Positions 1 to 8,335 of a stretch of DNA of 64,000 nucleotides are shown piece after piece. The stretch is from Clostridiales bacterium. GTDB lineage: Bacteria > Bacillota > Clostridia > Saccharofermentanales > Saccharofermentanaceae. Position numbers and translations under genes: made by a program. Positions within the stretch are counted from its first letter, which is position 1. The number at the start of each line of letters is the position of its first letter. Below the pieces are notes generated by a model. The model was not told the DNA's origin. It was given only the letters and a program-made list of their open reading frames with translations, and did no database searches. The stretch spans positions 62,001 to 126,000 of the forward strand of contig JAFRRJ010000040.1 of the NCBI GenBank assembly GCA_017428155.1, in the 5' to 3' direction.

Positions 1-87
1 ACCATGTGAATAAGGATCGAAGCAGACGCTCATTCCCGTGGATAACTTAATAACGAAGCATGCGTGACCTATGTAGGTGATTTCCAT
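1..87 (-). CDS. MBL-fold metal-dependent hydrolase, N-terminal fragment (cut by window edge)
   Basis: Only the first 29 codons are in the window; the gene runs off the left edge. The ATG follows a strong AAGGAGG ribosome binding site. The peptide starts MEITYIGHACFVIKL and continues to FDPYSHG. This is the usual opening of UlaG-like metallo-beta-lactamase-fold hydrolases: a beta strand, a GHA/S-F-x-I turn, then the D-P-Y segment before the metal-binding HxHxDH motif, which would lie outside the window. The substrate cannot be inferred. It is the last visible gene of a minus-strand run and starts 51 nt after the stop of the DUF308-like gene. Confidence 0.7.
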   Translation of the reverse strand, partial: MEITYIGHACFVIKLSTGMSVCFDPYSHG

Positions 88-138
88 AGATATGGCCTCC
101 TTCCCGTTTTCGAGATTATAAAGAGATAATAAGGGATA

Positions 139-849
139 TCAGTACTTAACGTTATCGTCTTTCCCGTCTTTGCTGTCTTTACCCTTTTTGCTGTTCTTGC
201 TGCCATCGTTTTCTACAGCAGCAGTTGACTCAACGGTATATATGGCATCGTCTAAGATCTTCGAATTAGCCTTGAATTCCTTCTTGGCCTGTGACGCAAG
301 GATCGCGTTTGCTATTCCGCCGATGCTGCCGACGATCAGGGTTATTCCGATAATGATATTAAGTGTCTTGGTAAGTCCGTTGAAGAATACGATAACAACG
401 CCAAGCACAAGTGCTGCAAGTCCGAACAGAAGCGAGAACCACCAGTATTTTGCCCCGGCAGGCTTTAATGTTCCGAGTGATACAAAAATGATCACGACAG
501 AATATACAGCGACGATTATTCCGAAGATAAAATTAAATACCGTAATTATCGGGAGCGGATTAATGATGAATATCAGTCCCGTTACCGCGATCGCAGTGCC
601 TATTATGAGGACGATCCAGTCAAATACCGTCTTATTCTTGATCCTCAAAAAGTTAATAAGCTCAAGAAGACCAAGTGCAATCAGGACACCGCCCACGACC
701 CTTACAAAGCCGGATGCTATCTCATCGCCCTTGCCTGCAAGTGTTCCGATAACAAAGATAAGACCCAGGAACAATATCGCAATGTCCACAATGATCGTGC
801 TGACATTATAAGTGCTTATCTTGTTCTTCTTATCAGATGATTTAGCCAT
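139..849 (-). CDS. DUF308/HdeD-like six-helix membrane protein
   Basis: This 236-residue protein is almost entirely hydrophobic. About six membrane helices can be seen between residues 15 and 185, each followed by small loops with Gly and Pro, the pattern of the DUF308/HdeD family. The C-terminal tail of about 50 residues is hydrophilic and ends in a lysine/aspartate-rich, low-complexity stretch, probably cytoplasmic. HdeD-type proteins are linked to acid stress in enterobacteria, but no function is established for clostridial members. The start lies 3 nt downstream of the stop of the GGDEF gene, so the two are probably translated from one transcript. Confidence 0.7.
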   Translation of the reverse strand: MAKSSDKKNKISTYNVSTIIVDIAILFLGLIFVIGTLAGKGDEIASGFVRVVGGVLIALGLLELINFLRIKNKTVFDWIVLIIGTAIAVTGLIFIINPLPIITVFNFIFGIIVAVYSVVIIFVSLGTLKPAGAKYWWFSLLFGLAALVLGVVIVFFNGLTKTLNIIIGITLIVGSIGGIANAILASQAKKEFKANSKILDDAIYTVESTAAVENDGSKNSKKGKDSKDGKDDNVKY

Positions 850-852
850 GCT

Positions 853-1971
853 TTAATCCTCGCTTTCGTCTGTGGAGATTATCATGTTCTTGCCGGATTT
901 CTTAGCTTTTGCGAGTGCCTGTTTTGCCGGCTTCAATGCATTCTCAAGGTCTGTGTTCTCTTCAACCAGAGTATATCCGCCGCTGAACGTAACGGACTCC
1001 TGCAAAAATTCAAACTTCTTTTTGGAGAAATCCTTGCGCATATGATTCAGGGCAATAATGTTCTCGTCTTTTATTCCGCTGTCGAAAATAACAACGAACT
1101 CGTCACCGCCGTATCTTCCGATGATCGTGCTCTCATCTATGCGGGCCGAAAGAACCGTGCCGAGAGCGTGGAGTACTTCATCGCCTTTGTCGTTGCCCAA
1201 TGAATCATTGATCTTGCCGAAATCATCGATGTCGATGATCGCGAGGCCGCAGGGCTCAAGTTCATTGGTGCTTGCGAGGATCTTGTCCGCTTCCTCATTA
1301 AGAAATGCCTTGCTGTATACGCCTGTGACACTGTCGATCTCAAAGCCCTTCTCGAACTTGTTGGAGCTTGCGAAGTTCCTCTCGCTTATTATGAATTTGC
1401 GCGTGTTGTAAGCTTCAAGCTTAAATGACAGGAGGCATACGATAAGCGCGAGGATCTCGGCAATAACGATGCACATGATGGTAAATGTCCTCTCTGTCGG
1501 ATAATCGTACAGATGAAGGATGCCCGCATAAAGGATGAACACAATGCTCAGACCCGCCTGGATCTTCTGAACGAAATCATCGTGGAAGATCGAACTGTAC
1601 ATAACAGAGAACAGCGGCAGTACCCACAACGGGATAAAGTAGCTGTGCGCAAGCGAGATAACTCCGAGCAGGACAAGCGATGCAAAAGCACAGACCCTAT
1701 TCTTGGTGTTGTCCGTGCTGTTTTCTGACCTGTTCGAAAATCTCGTTACCACATAAACGAGCATATTGACCGCAAAGGGAACCAGTATCCTGAACACAAC
1801 ATAAGTGTCGACCGGCTGCCCCAGATCCATCGTAAAGTAATAGTAAGCGCCAATACCGATCTCAAGAACCAGGCACACGATAGTAATGATGAGAATAAGT
1901 CTCTCAATCTCGTTTCTTATGGTTCTTTCCAGATTCCGCATCGCGGGATCGACCGTCGGTTTGGTATCCAT
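853..1971 (-). CDS. Membrane-bound diguanylate cyclase (GGDEF)
   Basis: The 372-residue protein has about six N-terminal membrane helices (roughly residues 24-185) and a C-terminal GGDEF domain (about 210-365). The catalytic signature GGDEF is intact at about 288-292, and the metal/GTP-binding segment DIDDFGKIND is present upstream. It should therefore make cyclic di-GMP. The product-inhibition I-site RxxD, normally five residues before GGDEF, is absent (the residues there are DEST), so feedback by that route is unlikely. No EAL or HD-GYP phosphodiesterase is nearby. The gene sits between the GH25 muramidase and the DUF308 gene in one minus-strand operon. Confidence 0.88.
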   Translation of the reverse strand: MDTKPTVDPAMRNLERTIRNEIERLILIITIVCLVLEIGIGAYYYFTMDLGQPVDTYVVFRILVPFAVNMLVYVVTRFSNRSENSTDNTKNRVCAFASLVLLGVISLAHSYFIPLWVLPLFSVMYSSIFHDDFVQKIQAGLSIVFILYAGILHLYDYPTERTFTIMCIVIAEILALIVCLLSFKLEAYNTRKFIISERNFASSNKFEKGFEIDSVTGVYSKAFLNEEADKILASTNELEPCGLAIIDIDDFGKINDSLGNDKGDEVLHALGTVLSARIDESTIIGRYGGDEFVVIFDSGIKDENIIALNHMRKDFSKKKFEFLQESVTFSGGYTLVEENTDLENALKPAKQALAKAKKSGKNMIISTDESED

Positions 1972-2015
1972 TTTATCGTTCCTTACTATCTCCTAAATTG
2001 CTCTGTCTCCTGATC

Positions 2016-3713
2016 TCAGACCGCTTCCCCATCGCCCTCACTGCCGGAACCGTTGTTTCCACCCTGATCAGAAGTTTCTTCCGATGAAGTTGACGGTGTG
2101 TCAGAGCTTCCGCTTTCAGGTGTGGGGGTCGGAGTATCCGATGCCTCTCCGCCCGGTGTAGGTGTCGGTGTATCAGAAACCTCTCCGCCGGGTGTCGGTG
2201 TCGGCGTATCCGTCGGAGCCGCCGTAACTTCCCATGAAGCGGTATTCGTGACTTTGCCGCGGAGCGAATCGGTATATGAATATGTGATCTTGTACTTGCC
2301 GACAGTCTGCTGTGCCTGTTCAAGGGTCACAGTCTGGCCCGCCTCATTCGTGATCACATAAGTGATTCCGCTTGTTGTATTGATATCCTGACATGTCTTT
2401 GCCGATACTCCTTCCAAAGGATCGACCGCCTCTCCGGCGCAGGATGTTATTGATGATCTTGTAAGTTTTATCTCTGGCACTCCGAGTGTGGTCTTGCCAA
2501 GTATCTTGAGATCCAGGTCGACCTCTGTGGGAATACCGGAAACCTTTCCGTGCCATGAATACTGCCAGTATGCATAGGAATAATTTCTCGGCGGAACGGT
2601 ATCGCCTGTCTTGTATGAACTTCCGTCATTGTATACCGCATAAGGATATGCGTACCATAACTTGTACTTGGAGAAGACTTCGCCGAAATAACTGCCGAGC
2701 CTGTTGATATTAGAGCCGTCAAGGTAGACCATCGGCGTATAGCCGTTCTGTGCAATCGTGCTGCAGAAAGCCGTTATGCAGTTCTTTAAGTCCTCTGCTC
2801 CCAGCTTCCATGTTCTGTAATAGGATTCTGTCTCCCAGTCCATAACAACGGGAAGATCCAAAGACATTCCGTTAAGTTTTGCAAGTGTCAGGGAAGCTTC
2901 CTCAAGAGCCTCATAAGCTGTTTTCGCCTGGGAGAAGAAATAAACGCCGACCTTTACGCCCGCATTTTTAGCATTCTTTATGTTTGCCGCAAATTTTGTA
3001 TCCTCATAGCAGTTGCCGGCTTCACCCCAGCCTCTTCCGCCGCATCTGATGAAAGCAAACTCGACACCTGATGCCTTAACCTTGGACCAGTTGATGTCTC
3101 CGTTGTGAACCGACACATCGATGCCAAGCTCGTAGTTAACGACAGTGATGGGCGCCATCGTAGGTGTGGGAAGATTTGTGGGAACCGGTGTGGGAGTATT
3201 TGTTGCCGTAGGCGCAGCTGCTTCCGAGCCGTGATGCTGGGGCTTTTTATCCTGCGACTGGTCGATGACGATGTCCTTTTTCGCGATGACACCGGCCTTA
3301 CCTGACACGATAGCATCTACAAGATCCTTGTCGGACAGTGACTGAAGGTTGCTTATATCGACAACGTGCTCGCCCGTGAGGCCGCCGCGCTTTGTCTCTC
3401 TGGGCTCACCGGACAGATTTACGACAGCGCCGGTTTCTTCTGTACCGGCCGTAAGATCAGTTCCGTCAGTTTCGGTCGTTGCAGCCTGAAGAGCCGCGGA
3501 AGCAAGATACTGCTCAGCCGCATTAAGCTCGACAATGTCATCAGGGACAACTGTTGTATCAGAGTTAAGCAGGATCGCAGCCGTGCATACCGATCCGAAT
3601 GTGGTTATAACAACTGCAGCTGCCAGAATAAGACTGATCCTCGCTTTTTTCTCCTGTGCAGAGCAAAATCTTGCGATAGCGCCCTGTTTTTGCTGTACTG
3701 CTTTCTTCTTCAA
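2016..3713 (-). CDS. GH25 muramidase (lysozyme) with N-terminal anchor and TPTP tail
   Basis: The 565-residue protein has one N-terminal membrane segment (about 26-49), a low-complexity spacer, a GH25 (lysozyme M1) domain at about 195-410 and a C-terminal Pro/Thr/Ser-rich tail. The domain opens with GIDVSVHNGDINW and has the VMDWET strand that carries the catalytic acidic pair in GH25 enzymes, so it should cleave the MurNAc-GlcNAc bond of peptidoglycan outside the cell. The tail contains three near-identical TPTPTPGGE-type units, also visible as DNA repeats. The start is TTG: an AGGTGG ribosome binding site lies 8 nt upstream and no ATG is better placed. A good promoter lies just upstream. 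Confidence 0.88.
   Translation of the reverse strand: MKKKAVQQKQGAIARFCSAQEKKARISLILAAAVVITTFGSVCTAAILLNSDTTVVPDDIVELNAAEQYLASAALQAATTETDGTDLTAGTEETGAVVNLSGEPRETKRGGLTGEHVVDISNLQSLSDKDLVDAIVSGKAGVIAKKDIVIDQSQDKKPQHHGSEAAAPTATNTPTPVPTNLPTPTMAPITVVNYELGIDVSVHNGDINWSKVKASGVEFAFIRCGGRGWGEAGNCYEDTKFAANIKNAKNAGVKVGVYFFSQAKTAYEALEEASLTLAKLNGMSLDLPVVMDWETESYYRTWKLGAEDLKNCITAFCSTIAQNGYTPMVYLDGSNINRLGSYFGEVFSKYKLWYAYPYAVYNDGSSYKTGDTVPPRNYSYAYWQYSWHGKVSGIPTEVDLDLKILGKTTLGVPEIKLTRSSITSCAGEAVDPLEGVSAKTCQDINTTSGITYVITNEAGQTVTLEQAQQTVGKYKITYSYTDSLRGKVTNTASWEVTAAPTDTPTPTPGGEVSDTPTPTPGGEASDTPTPTPESGSSDTPSTSSEETSDQGGNNGSGSEGDGEAV
2105..2215 (-). repeat. Short in-frame repeats coding the TPTPTP tail of the GH25 muramidase
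   Basis: Units of about 39 bp (coding SDTPTPTPGGE) repeat in frame inside the muramidase gene. They encode a flexible Pro/Thr spacer. The plus-strand open frame over them is a by-product of the repeat and not a gene. Confidence 0.7.
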
Positions 3714-3744
3714 ACTAATACCACCTAATACTAAATATTAATTT

Positions 3745-3773
3745 ATAATGCTTTAGTGTTTCTTTTAAGTCAA
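3745..3773 (-). promoter_or_regulatory. Probable sigma-A promoter for the GH25 operon
   Basis: On the minus strand TTGACT (3768-3773) is followed after 17 nt by CATTAT (3745-3750), about 30 nt before the TTG start of the muramidase. The -35 box matches the consensus at five of six positions. Confidence 0.5.
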
Positions 3774-3831
3774 GGCGGAAACACCTTACAGATTAATTAC
3801 CGTTTCGAGACAAAATTTCTGTGAACTTCCA

Positions 3832-4518
3832 TCAAGGCGCCTTCGGATATTCGTTGCAAAGGAGCCTGTACGGCGCCTCATCCTCCTCTATTTCAGGGAA
3901 ACGTCCCACCGGAGGATTGAACCTGTTATCCGTGTTATCGTCGTTTACTTCAGAGACTTCGCCCAAAAGGACAGCCCCGGTACCCTTCTCGACCTCAAAG
4001 TCGTGATAAAGATACGGCTGGATCGATATGCTCTCGCCCGGAGTAAGCCTTATCTGTGTCCCTGCTTTGACCTGATATGTCCTGCCGTCCGTATGGACCG
4101 TTACATCGCTCTGCGCATCGATCTGCTCGTGCGGAAGCGAATTATAGACTCTTATAAGCAGATTGCCGCCGCCCTTGTTAATGATGTCCTCCATCTTGTT
4201 CCAGTGGAAGTGGTTCGGCGAATACTGGCCTTCTTCTATAAAAAGCAGCTTCTCGGCATAAGTCTTGGGATACTTATCTTTAGCATTGAGATTGCCGTTG
4301 CGGAGCGTTATGAGCGAGAATCCGACCTTGTTAAAATCGCCGAGACCGTAGTCGGTAATATCCCAGCCGAGCATATTGTCTCTTATCTCGTCGTACTCGT
4401 GACCTTTGGTGCTCCACTCTTCCGGCGTGAATGAACAGAACGGCGGAAGACTGATCTTAAGGTCTTTAATGACGCTTTCCATGCGTTTCAGAGCTTTATT
4501 GATCTCAGATCTTTTCAT
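3832..4518 (-). CDS. D-lyxose ketol-isomerase (cupin)
   Basis: The 228-residue protein matches the D-lyxose isomerase family, a cupin-fold metal-dependent sugar isomerase, in length and motifs. The metal-binding residues are visible in HFHWNKMEDI and in the later LYHDFEVEKG strand. The family converts D-lyxose to D-xylulose and also acts on D-mannose/D-fructose. The ATG follows AAAAGGAGACC. The gene appears to stand alone: no sugar transporter or kinase is adjacent, so its physiological substrate is open. Downstream it is separated from the GH25 promoter by about 60 nt. Confidence 0.85.
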   Translation of the reverse strand: MKRSEINKALKRMESVIKDLKISLPPFCSFTPEEWSTKGHEYDEIRDNMLGWDITDYGLGDFNKVGFSLITLRNGNLNAKDKYPKTYAEKLLFIEEGQYSPNHFHWNKMEDIINKGGGNLLIRVYNSLPHEQIDAQSDVTVHTDGRTYQVKAGTQIRLTPGESISIQPYLYHDFEVEKGTGAVLLGEVSEVNDDNTDNRFNPPVGRFPEIEEDEAPYRLLCNEYPKAP

Positions 4519-4564
4519 ATGAGGTCTCCTTTTACAGAGCCTATATTACCATTATGTCCTCTGA

Positions 4565-4790
4565 TTTCTCCCCGCGAAAAAGGGGCAATTTCAAGATCCT
4601 GTTCTTTTTCGGGCTCCTCGAAAAGGGGGCAATTCCAAGATCCTGTTCTTTTTCGGGCCCCTCGAAAAGAGGTAATTTCGAGGTCCGGCTCTTTTTCGAG
4701 CACCTCGAAAAGGGGTCAATTCCAAGATCCTGTTCTTTTTTGCTCCTCGAAAAGGGGCAGCCTCAAGCTCCGCTCCTCTTATTGCTTACC
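4565..4790. repeat. Tandem repeat, ~44-bp unit, 4-5 copies, with internal dyad
   Basis: Five copies of a unit begin at about 4586, 4630, 4673, 4717 and 4758, with a period of 41-44 bp. Each holds a CAATTCCAAGATCCTGTTC-like core and a CTTTTTCG...CGAAAAGG inverted repeat that would fold as a hairpin in RNA or DNA. The last copy runs into the 3' end of the Pr6Pr-like gene. Small open frames cross the block on both strands, but they are artefacts of the 44-bp period, have no good ribosome binding site and resemble no protein. The block may act as a transcription terminator or a REP-like element. Confidence 0.75.
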
Positions 4791-5410
4791 GCCCTGAACA
4801 GACACGCGAACCCGAATGCCGTTAATGTGATCGATGCGAAAATAAGTATTCCGACAGGCCACCCCCAGCTCAAAAAAGCATAGAAATCATTGGTATAAGG
4901 CCAGGGCCCGCCGACTCCGTTGATCAGGAGATTCAGCATATAACATGTTCCATAGATCAAGGTCGGAACAGCCGCAATTACAGTATGTCTGAAAGGTATC
5001 TTCTTCCTTCTTACGATTATGAATTCAGCCATGGCCGTGACCGGCAGGAGCAGATGAAAGAACAGATTGCCCCTCCGGTAAAACTGTATGTATCCATAGA
5101 GCGGACCGAAGAAAAATGCAACGATCGCAAAGGTTACGGTCACTGAACAAACCGCTCCGAGCTTTAAAGGCACCAGCTTATCCGTACTCCTCTTCAGCAG
5201 TCCCAAGATAAGATATGTAAGCGCCGTGATCCCGCAGAAAACATTAGAAAGCACCGTATAGAACTTAAAATTCTCAATTCCTGACGCCTCAAGAACACCC
5301 TCATCAGATCCTGCCGTGAGCATCAGGAAAGTGCCCGTCACTGCAAAGATCACGATGATGATATTAAGGATTATTTCAACCGCCCGGTGTTCCTTCATTC
5401 TTGTAGACAT
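4763..5410 (-). CDS. Pr6Pr family membrane protein
   Basis: The 215-residue protein has six predicted membrane helices and the family's recurrent motifs: FKFYTVLSN in the second helix region, FFHLLLPVTAM in the fourth, and a WPYTNDFYAF loop before the last helix. These match the Pr6Pr family of Firmicutes and Actinobacteria membrane proteins, whose function is unknown. The last codons lie inside a tandem repeat block that follows the gene, so the C-terminal RSGA end may have been remodelled by repeat expansion. The upstream region (5411-5560) shows nothing further that I can identify. Confidence 0.75.
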   Translation of the reverse strand: MSTRMKEHRAVEIILNIIIVIFAVTGTFLMLTAGSDEGVLEASGIENFKFYTVLSNVFCGITALTYLILGLLKRSTDKLVPLKLGAVCSVTVTFAIVAFFFGPLYGYIQFYRRGNLFFHLLLPVTAMAEFIIVRRKKIPFRHTVIAAVPTLIYGTCYMLNLLINGVGGPWPYTNDFYAFLSWGWPVGILIFASITLTAFGFACLFRAVSNKRSGA

Positions 5411-5564
5411 GTATTCCGCCTCTCCGTGCGTCAGACCGCCTTAACTGTTTATTGCACTTCTCATCTTCTCTGATTATATATCGCAAGCCCGGCAAACAAA
5501 TTATACAAGGTTAAGCCACTTGGCTCTTTATTTTGAATTTACACAATTATATGGGCACGACGTA

Positions 5565-5668
5565 ATTCCAACATTTGCTCCGGTTTTTTGAGCGAAAAAG
5601 TTGGAAGAAATGTCGGAATCCGGCTAATTCCGACATTTGCTCCGGTTTTTGAAGCAAAAAAGTTGGAA
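5565..5668. repeat. Two-copy 62-bp repeat, each copy an inverted repeat
   Basis: Two copies (5565-5606 and 5627-5668), 62 bp apart, each run from ATTCC(A/G)ACATTTGC to AGTTGGAA. The outer arms TTCCAAC / GTTGGAA are complementary and a GCTC / GAGC pair lies inside, so each copy can fold as a hairpin. The region has no convincing gene; the small minus-strand frames across it repeat themselves in step with the DNA repeat. The element lies in the 412-bp gap between the Pr6Pr-like gene and the phosphofructokinase gene. Confidence 0.7.
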
Positions 5669-5765
5669 GAAAAACAGCATTTAATGTGACACCGAGCATC
5701 GAAGCAGGCACCATCAAAAAGTGCTTCCGCGCCGTGACCCGAAATCCGCCTCCCTCCCAAGACAA

Positions 5766-5794
5766 AAGAGCTGCCTCATTTTGAGACAGCTCCT
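5766..5794 (-). terminator. Rho-independent terminator after PPi-phosphofructokinase
   Basis: GAGCTG-CCTC / GAG-ACAGCTC arms enclose an ATTTT loop and are followed on the minus strand by CTTTTGTC. It lies 29 nt after the stop of the phosphofructokinase gene. Confidence 0.75.
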
Positions 5795-5822
5795 TAAAGA
5801 TCAGATCAATTACGCGGCAGTA

Positions 5823-7484
5823 TTACTCGCCCTTTTCGAGTGCGAGAGTAACTGTTGTGCGGTCGCAGACCTCGGAAGGTCCGAAGTACTGGATAGCGCC
5901 GGGATATGTGAAAGCAGTCTCAACTGCCCACTTTCCTCTGTTAGCTTCGAAATACTTGAACGGCTTGCCGTCGAGCTCTACGAGAGCCTTGCGGATAACC
6001 GGCTTGTCTGCACCGTTTCTTCTCTCCATGTTCATCATCTTTGTGATAGGCATACCGCCTGCAACCCACTCATCAGCGGGCTTGGAGATGTTGGAAACCT
6101 TTGAGAGGTATCCTGTGTAACCATACTGGATGAGCATGAAAGCGTTGAATCCGAGAGAGTAGCAGTAATCAGCATCGAAGTTGGAAGGGAATGCGCAGCG
6201 GCCTTCATAACCGAAGAAGTGGTGCTGAGCGCCGAACTTGCCCTTGTATGTGCCTGCTTCCTTTCTCTTTGCGAGCTCGTTCTTAACCATCTCGGAGAAG
6301 AGCTTCTCGGACTCGATGAGGGATACCTGAACGTTGCCGTGAGGGTCTCTCTCGAGGAAGAGCTGCTGCTGGATGCCCTGGGGAAGGATATCGAAAACCT
6401 TGAAAGCGTCAGCAGAAAGGCCTGCCTTGATGAACTCATACTTTGCGTTCCAGTCAGGAAGAGCGTTGAACTGCTCTGTCTTCTCGCCAGCGAGGAGCTC
6501 GTTGATCTCAGCGATGAGGGCAGAGAACTCAGGTACGAATTCTACGATACCTTCAGGAATGATAGCAACACCGAAGTTGTTGCCGTCAGCTGCTCTCTTC
6601 TCAACAGAGTCAGCGATGTAGTTTGTGATGTCGGAAAGGGACATCTTCTTAGCTGCAACTTCCTCACCGATGAGGCAGATGTTGGGCTGTGTCTCAAGAG
6701 CGCACTCGAGAGCAACGTGGGAAGCGGAACGTCCCATAACCTTGATGAAGTGCCAATACTTCTTTGCAGAGTTAGCATCTCTCTCGATGTTGCCGATGAG
6801 CTCGGAATATGTCTTTGTAGCTGTATCGAAGCCGAAAGAAGCCTCGATGTCTTCGTTCTTAAGGTCGCCGTCGATCGTCTTGGGGCAGCCGATGACCTGA
6901 ATGCCTGTGTTGTTAGCAGCCATGTACTCAGCGAGAGTAGCAGCGTTTGTGTTGGAGTCGTCGCCGCCGATGATTACGATAGCTGTAAGGCCGTTCTCTT
7001 TTGCGAAGTTAGCAACTGTCTGGAACTGCTCAACTGTCTCGAGCTTTGTTCTGCCGGAACCGATGATGTCGAATCCGCCTGTGTTTCTGTATGCATCGAT
7101 GAACTTGTCATCGAACTCAACGTAGTCGTTCTTGAGAAGACCGTCAGGTCCCTTCTTGAAGCCCAGAAGCTTGTTCTCAGGGTTTGTAGCCTTCAATGCG
7201 TCATAAAGACCTGAAATAACGTTGTGTCCGCCAGGTGCCTGACCGCCGGAGAGGATTACGCCTACTACCTGCTTCTTAGCAGCGGATGTATTTGCGCCCT
7301 TAACGAATGTGATCTCGGGCTTACCATATGTGTTGGGGAAAAGAGCCTTGATCTTATCCTGGTCTGCAACAGACTGTGTAGCAGCACCTTCCTGTACGCT
7401 GATCTCAGCGATACCGTTTCTAAGCATGCCCGGAAGCTTGGGCTGATACTCATATCTTGCCTTCTGAAGTGGTGAAATATCCAT
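5823..7484 (-). CDS. pfp: Diphosphate--fructose-6-phosphate 1-phosphotransferase (PPi-PFK)
   Basis: The 553-residue protein is a long-form PPi-dependent phosphofructokinase. It interconverts fructose 6-phosphate and fructose 1,6-bisphosphate in the cytoplasm with pyrophosphate as phosphoryl donor. The substrate-binding sequences are clear: GGQAPGGHN near residue 81, [10 protein letters not shown] at about 173 and [10 protein letters not shown] at about 201. The GGDD signature (instead of GGDG) and the Lys in PKTIDGD mark PPi rather than ATP use. The length matches the plant-beta/spirochaete-type clade. The ATG follows AAAGGAG. It is monocistronic, with its own terminator, and probably carries main glycolytic flux. 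Confidence 0.95.
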   Translation of the reverse strand: MDISPLQKARYEYQPKLPGMLRNGIAEISVQEGAATQSVADQDKIKALFPNTYGKPEITFVKGANTSAAKKQVVGVILSGGQAPGGHNVISGLYDALKATNPENKLLGFKKGPDGLLKNDYVEFDDKFIDAYRNTGGFDIIGSGRTKLETVEQFQTVANFAKENGLTAIVIIGGDDSNTNAATLAEYMAANNTGIQVIGCPKTIDGDLKNEDIEASFGFDTATKTYSELIGNIERDANSAKKYWHFIKVMGRSASHVALECALETQPNICLIGEEVAAKKMSLSDITNYIADSVEKRAADGNNFGVAIIPEGIVEFVPEFSALIAEINELLAGEKTEQFNALPDWNAKYEFIKAGLSADAFKVFDILPQGIQQQLFLERDPHGNVQVSLIESEKLFSEMVKNELAKRKEAGTYKGKFGAQHHFFGYEGRCAFPSNFDADYCYSLGFNAFMLIQYGYTGYLSKVSNISKPADEWVAGGMPITKMMNMERRNGADKPVIRKALVELDGKPFKYFEANRGKWAVETAFTYPGAIQYFGPSEVCDRTTVTLALEKGE

Positions 7485-7582
7485 AGCTTTACTCCTTTAG
7501 AATAAAATACACAAGAATAATAATTAATCAGACGGCAAAAGTAAATGATTGTTTTCGGACTTTTGTGTCCAAAAATACCCTA

Positions 7583-7611
7583 TTGCGCATACGGGGACTT
7601 TAGTGTAAATT
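7583..7611 (+). promoter_or_regulatory. Candidate promoter of the thiamine operon
   Basis: TTGCGC (7583-7588) and TAAATT (7606-7611) are separated by 17 nt and lie about 25 nt before the start of the TPP aptamer, a fitting distance for the leader RNA. Both boxes are imperfect. Confidence 0.35.
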
Positions 7612-7631
7612 CTTGTGCGGAAAACAGAATA

Positions 7632-7722
7632 TAAGGACGGGAGCTCGCAAACGGGCTGAGAGGAAGGTGTGCCCTTCGACCGAATACCTGATTTGGGTAA
7701 TGCCAACGTAGGGACTCTTAGG
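7632..7722 (+). promoter_or_regulatory. TPP riboswitch (THI box)
   Basis: The conserved THI-box segments appear in order: GGGAGC, GGGCTGAGAGGAAGG, CCCTTCGACCG, ATACCTGATTTGGGTAATGCC and AACGTAGGGA. The TPP-binding CUGAGA and ACCUGAU elements are both intact. It lies directly before the thiW-thiM-thiE-thiD-thiC genes, so high thiamine pyrophosphate should switch the operon off. Confidence 0.97.
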
Positions 7723-7737
7723 TCATATATGCGTTTT

Positions 7738-7773
7738 AAGGAAGTTGCCAATTTCAGGCGGCTTCCTTTTTCT
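7738..7773 (+). terminator. Riboswitch expression-platform terminator
   Basis: AAGGAAGTTGCC and GGCGGCTTCC pair (with G-U pairs) around a short loop and are followed by TTTTTCTTT. It sits between the TPP aptamer and the thiW ribosome binding site, so the switch probably acts by transcription termination. Confidence 0.8.
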
Positions 7774-7795
7774 TTGCTTTCCGAAAGGAGTTCTT

Positions 7796-8335
7796 ATGAA
7801 AAGATATAACATTTTGCGGCTCGCCGTCATGGCGATGCTGATCGCAATCGGCGTTGTGATCTCACCCATTCTCCGTATCGAAGGCATGTGCCCCATGGCG
7901 CACCTCATCAACATCACGGCAGCCGTTCTTCTGGGACCCGTTGACGCGTTCATCGTGGCAGTCACCATAGGAGTCATAAGGATGTGCGCAATGGGAATAC
8001 CGCCCCTCGCACTTACGGGCGCTGTGTTCGGAGCAACGCTCTCCGGCATTTTTTATAAGATCTCGAAAAGCAAGATCTGGGCGGCAGTCCTCGGCGAGAT
8101 AATCGGCACGGGCATCATCGGCGCCATCGTATCCTACCCCGTCATGACTTACATCTGCGGAAGAGAGGGCCTCGGATGGTTCTTCTATGTGCCCTCGTTC
8201 CTTTGCGGAACCCTGATCGGCGGAAGCATTGCGGCAGTCGTTTTGTACAGGCTCCAGCATATGGGCGCCCTTATAAAGATGCAGACAAGGATATCTGAAG
8301 GAGGCCTTCTATGGAAGAAAAAAGCCACAGCCTGA
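7796..8335 (+). CDS. thiW: ThiW, thiamine-precursor ECF transporter S component
   Basis: This 179-residue integral membrane protein starts at the ATG after GAAAGGAG. It has about five to six membrane helices and the RIEGMCPMAHLIN segment typical of ThiW, the substrate-capture (S) subunit of an energy-coupling-factor transporter thought to import the thiazole precursor of thiamine. No EcfA/A'/T module is in the window; S components usually share one encoded elsewhere. The TPP riboswitch and the adjacent thiM (thiazole kinase) support thiazole salvage. The 3' end overlaps thiM by 25 nt. A longer reading frame upstream lies inside the terminator hairpin and is not used. Confidence 0.9.
   Translation: MKRYNILRLAVMAMLIAIGVVISPILRIEGMCPMAHLINITAAVLLGPVDAFIVAVTIGVIRMCAMGIPPLALTGAVFGATLSGIFYKISKSKIWAAVLGEIIGTGIIGAIVSYPVMTYICGREGLGWFFYVPSFLCGTLIGGSIAAVVLYRLQHMGALIKMQTRISEGGLLWKKKATA

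Noticed and set aside
170..811. 213-codon plus-strand frame opposite the DUF308-like gene
   Set aside because: It mirrors a membrane protein gene on the other strand, has no ribosome binding site and no family features.
4565..4790. CRISPR array
   Set aside because: The 44-bp units follow one another without unique spacers of constant size, and no cas gene is near.
6219..7214. A 331-codon plus-strand open frame opposite the phosphofructokinase gene
   Set aside because: The complementary frame has the full set of phosphofructokinase motifs, a ribosome binding site and a terminator. The plus-strand product is Val/Leu/Ser/Cys-rich with no recognisable motif; it is a shadow of the codon bias.
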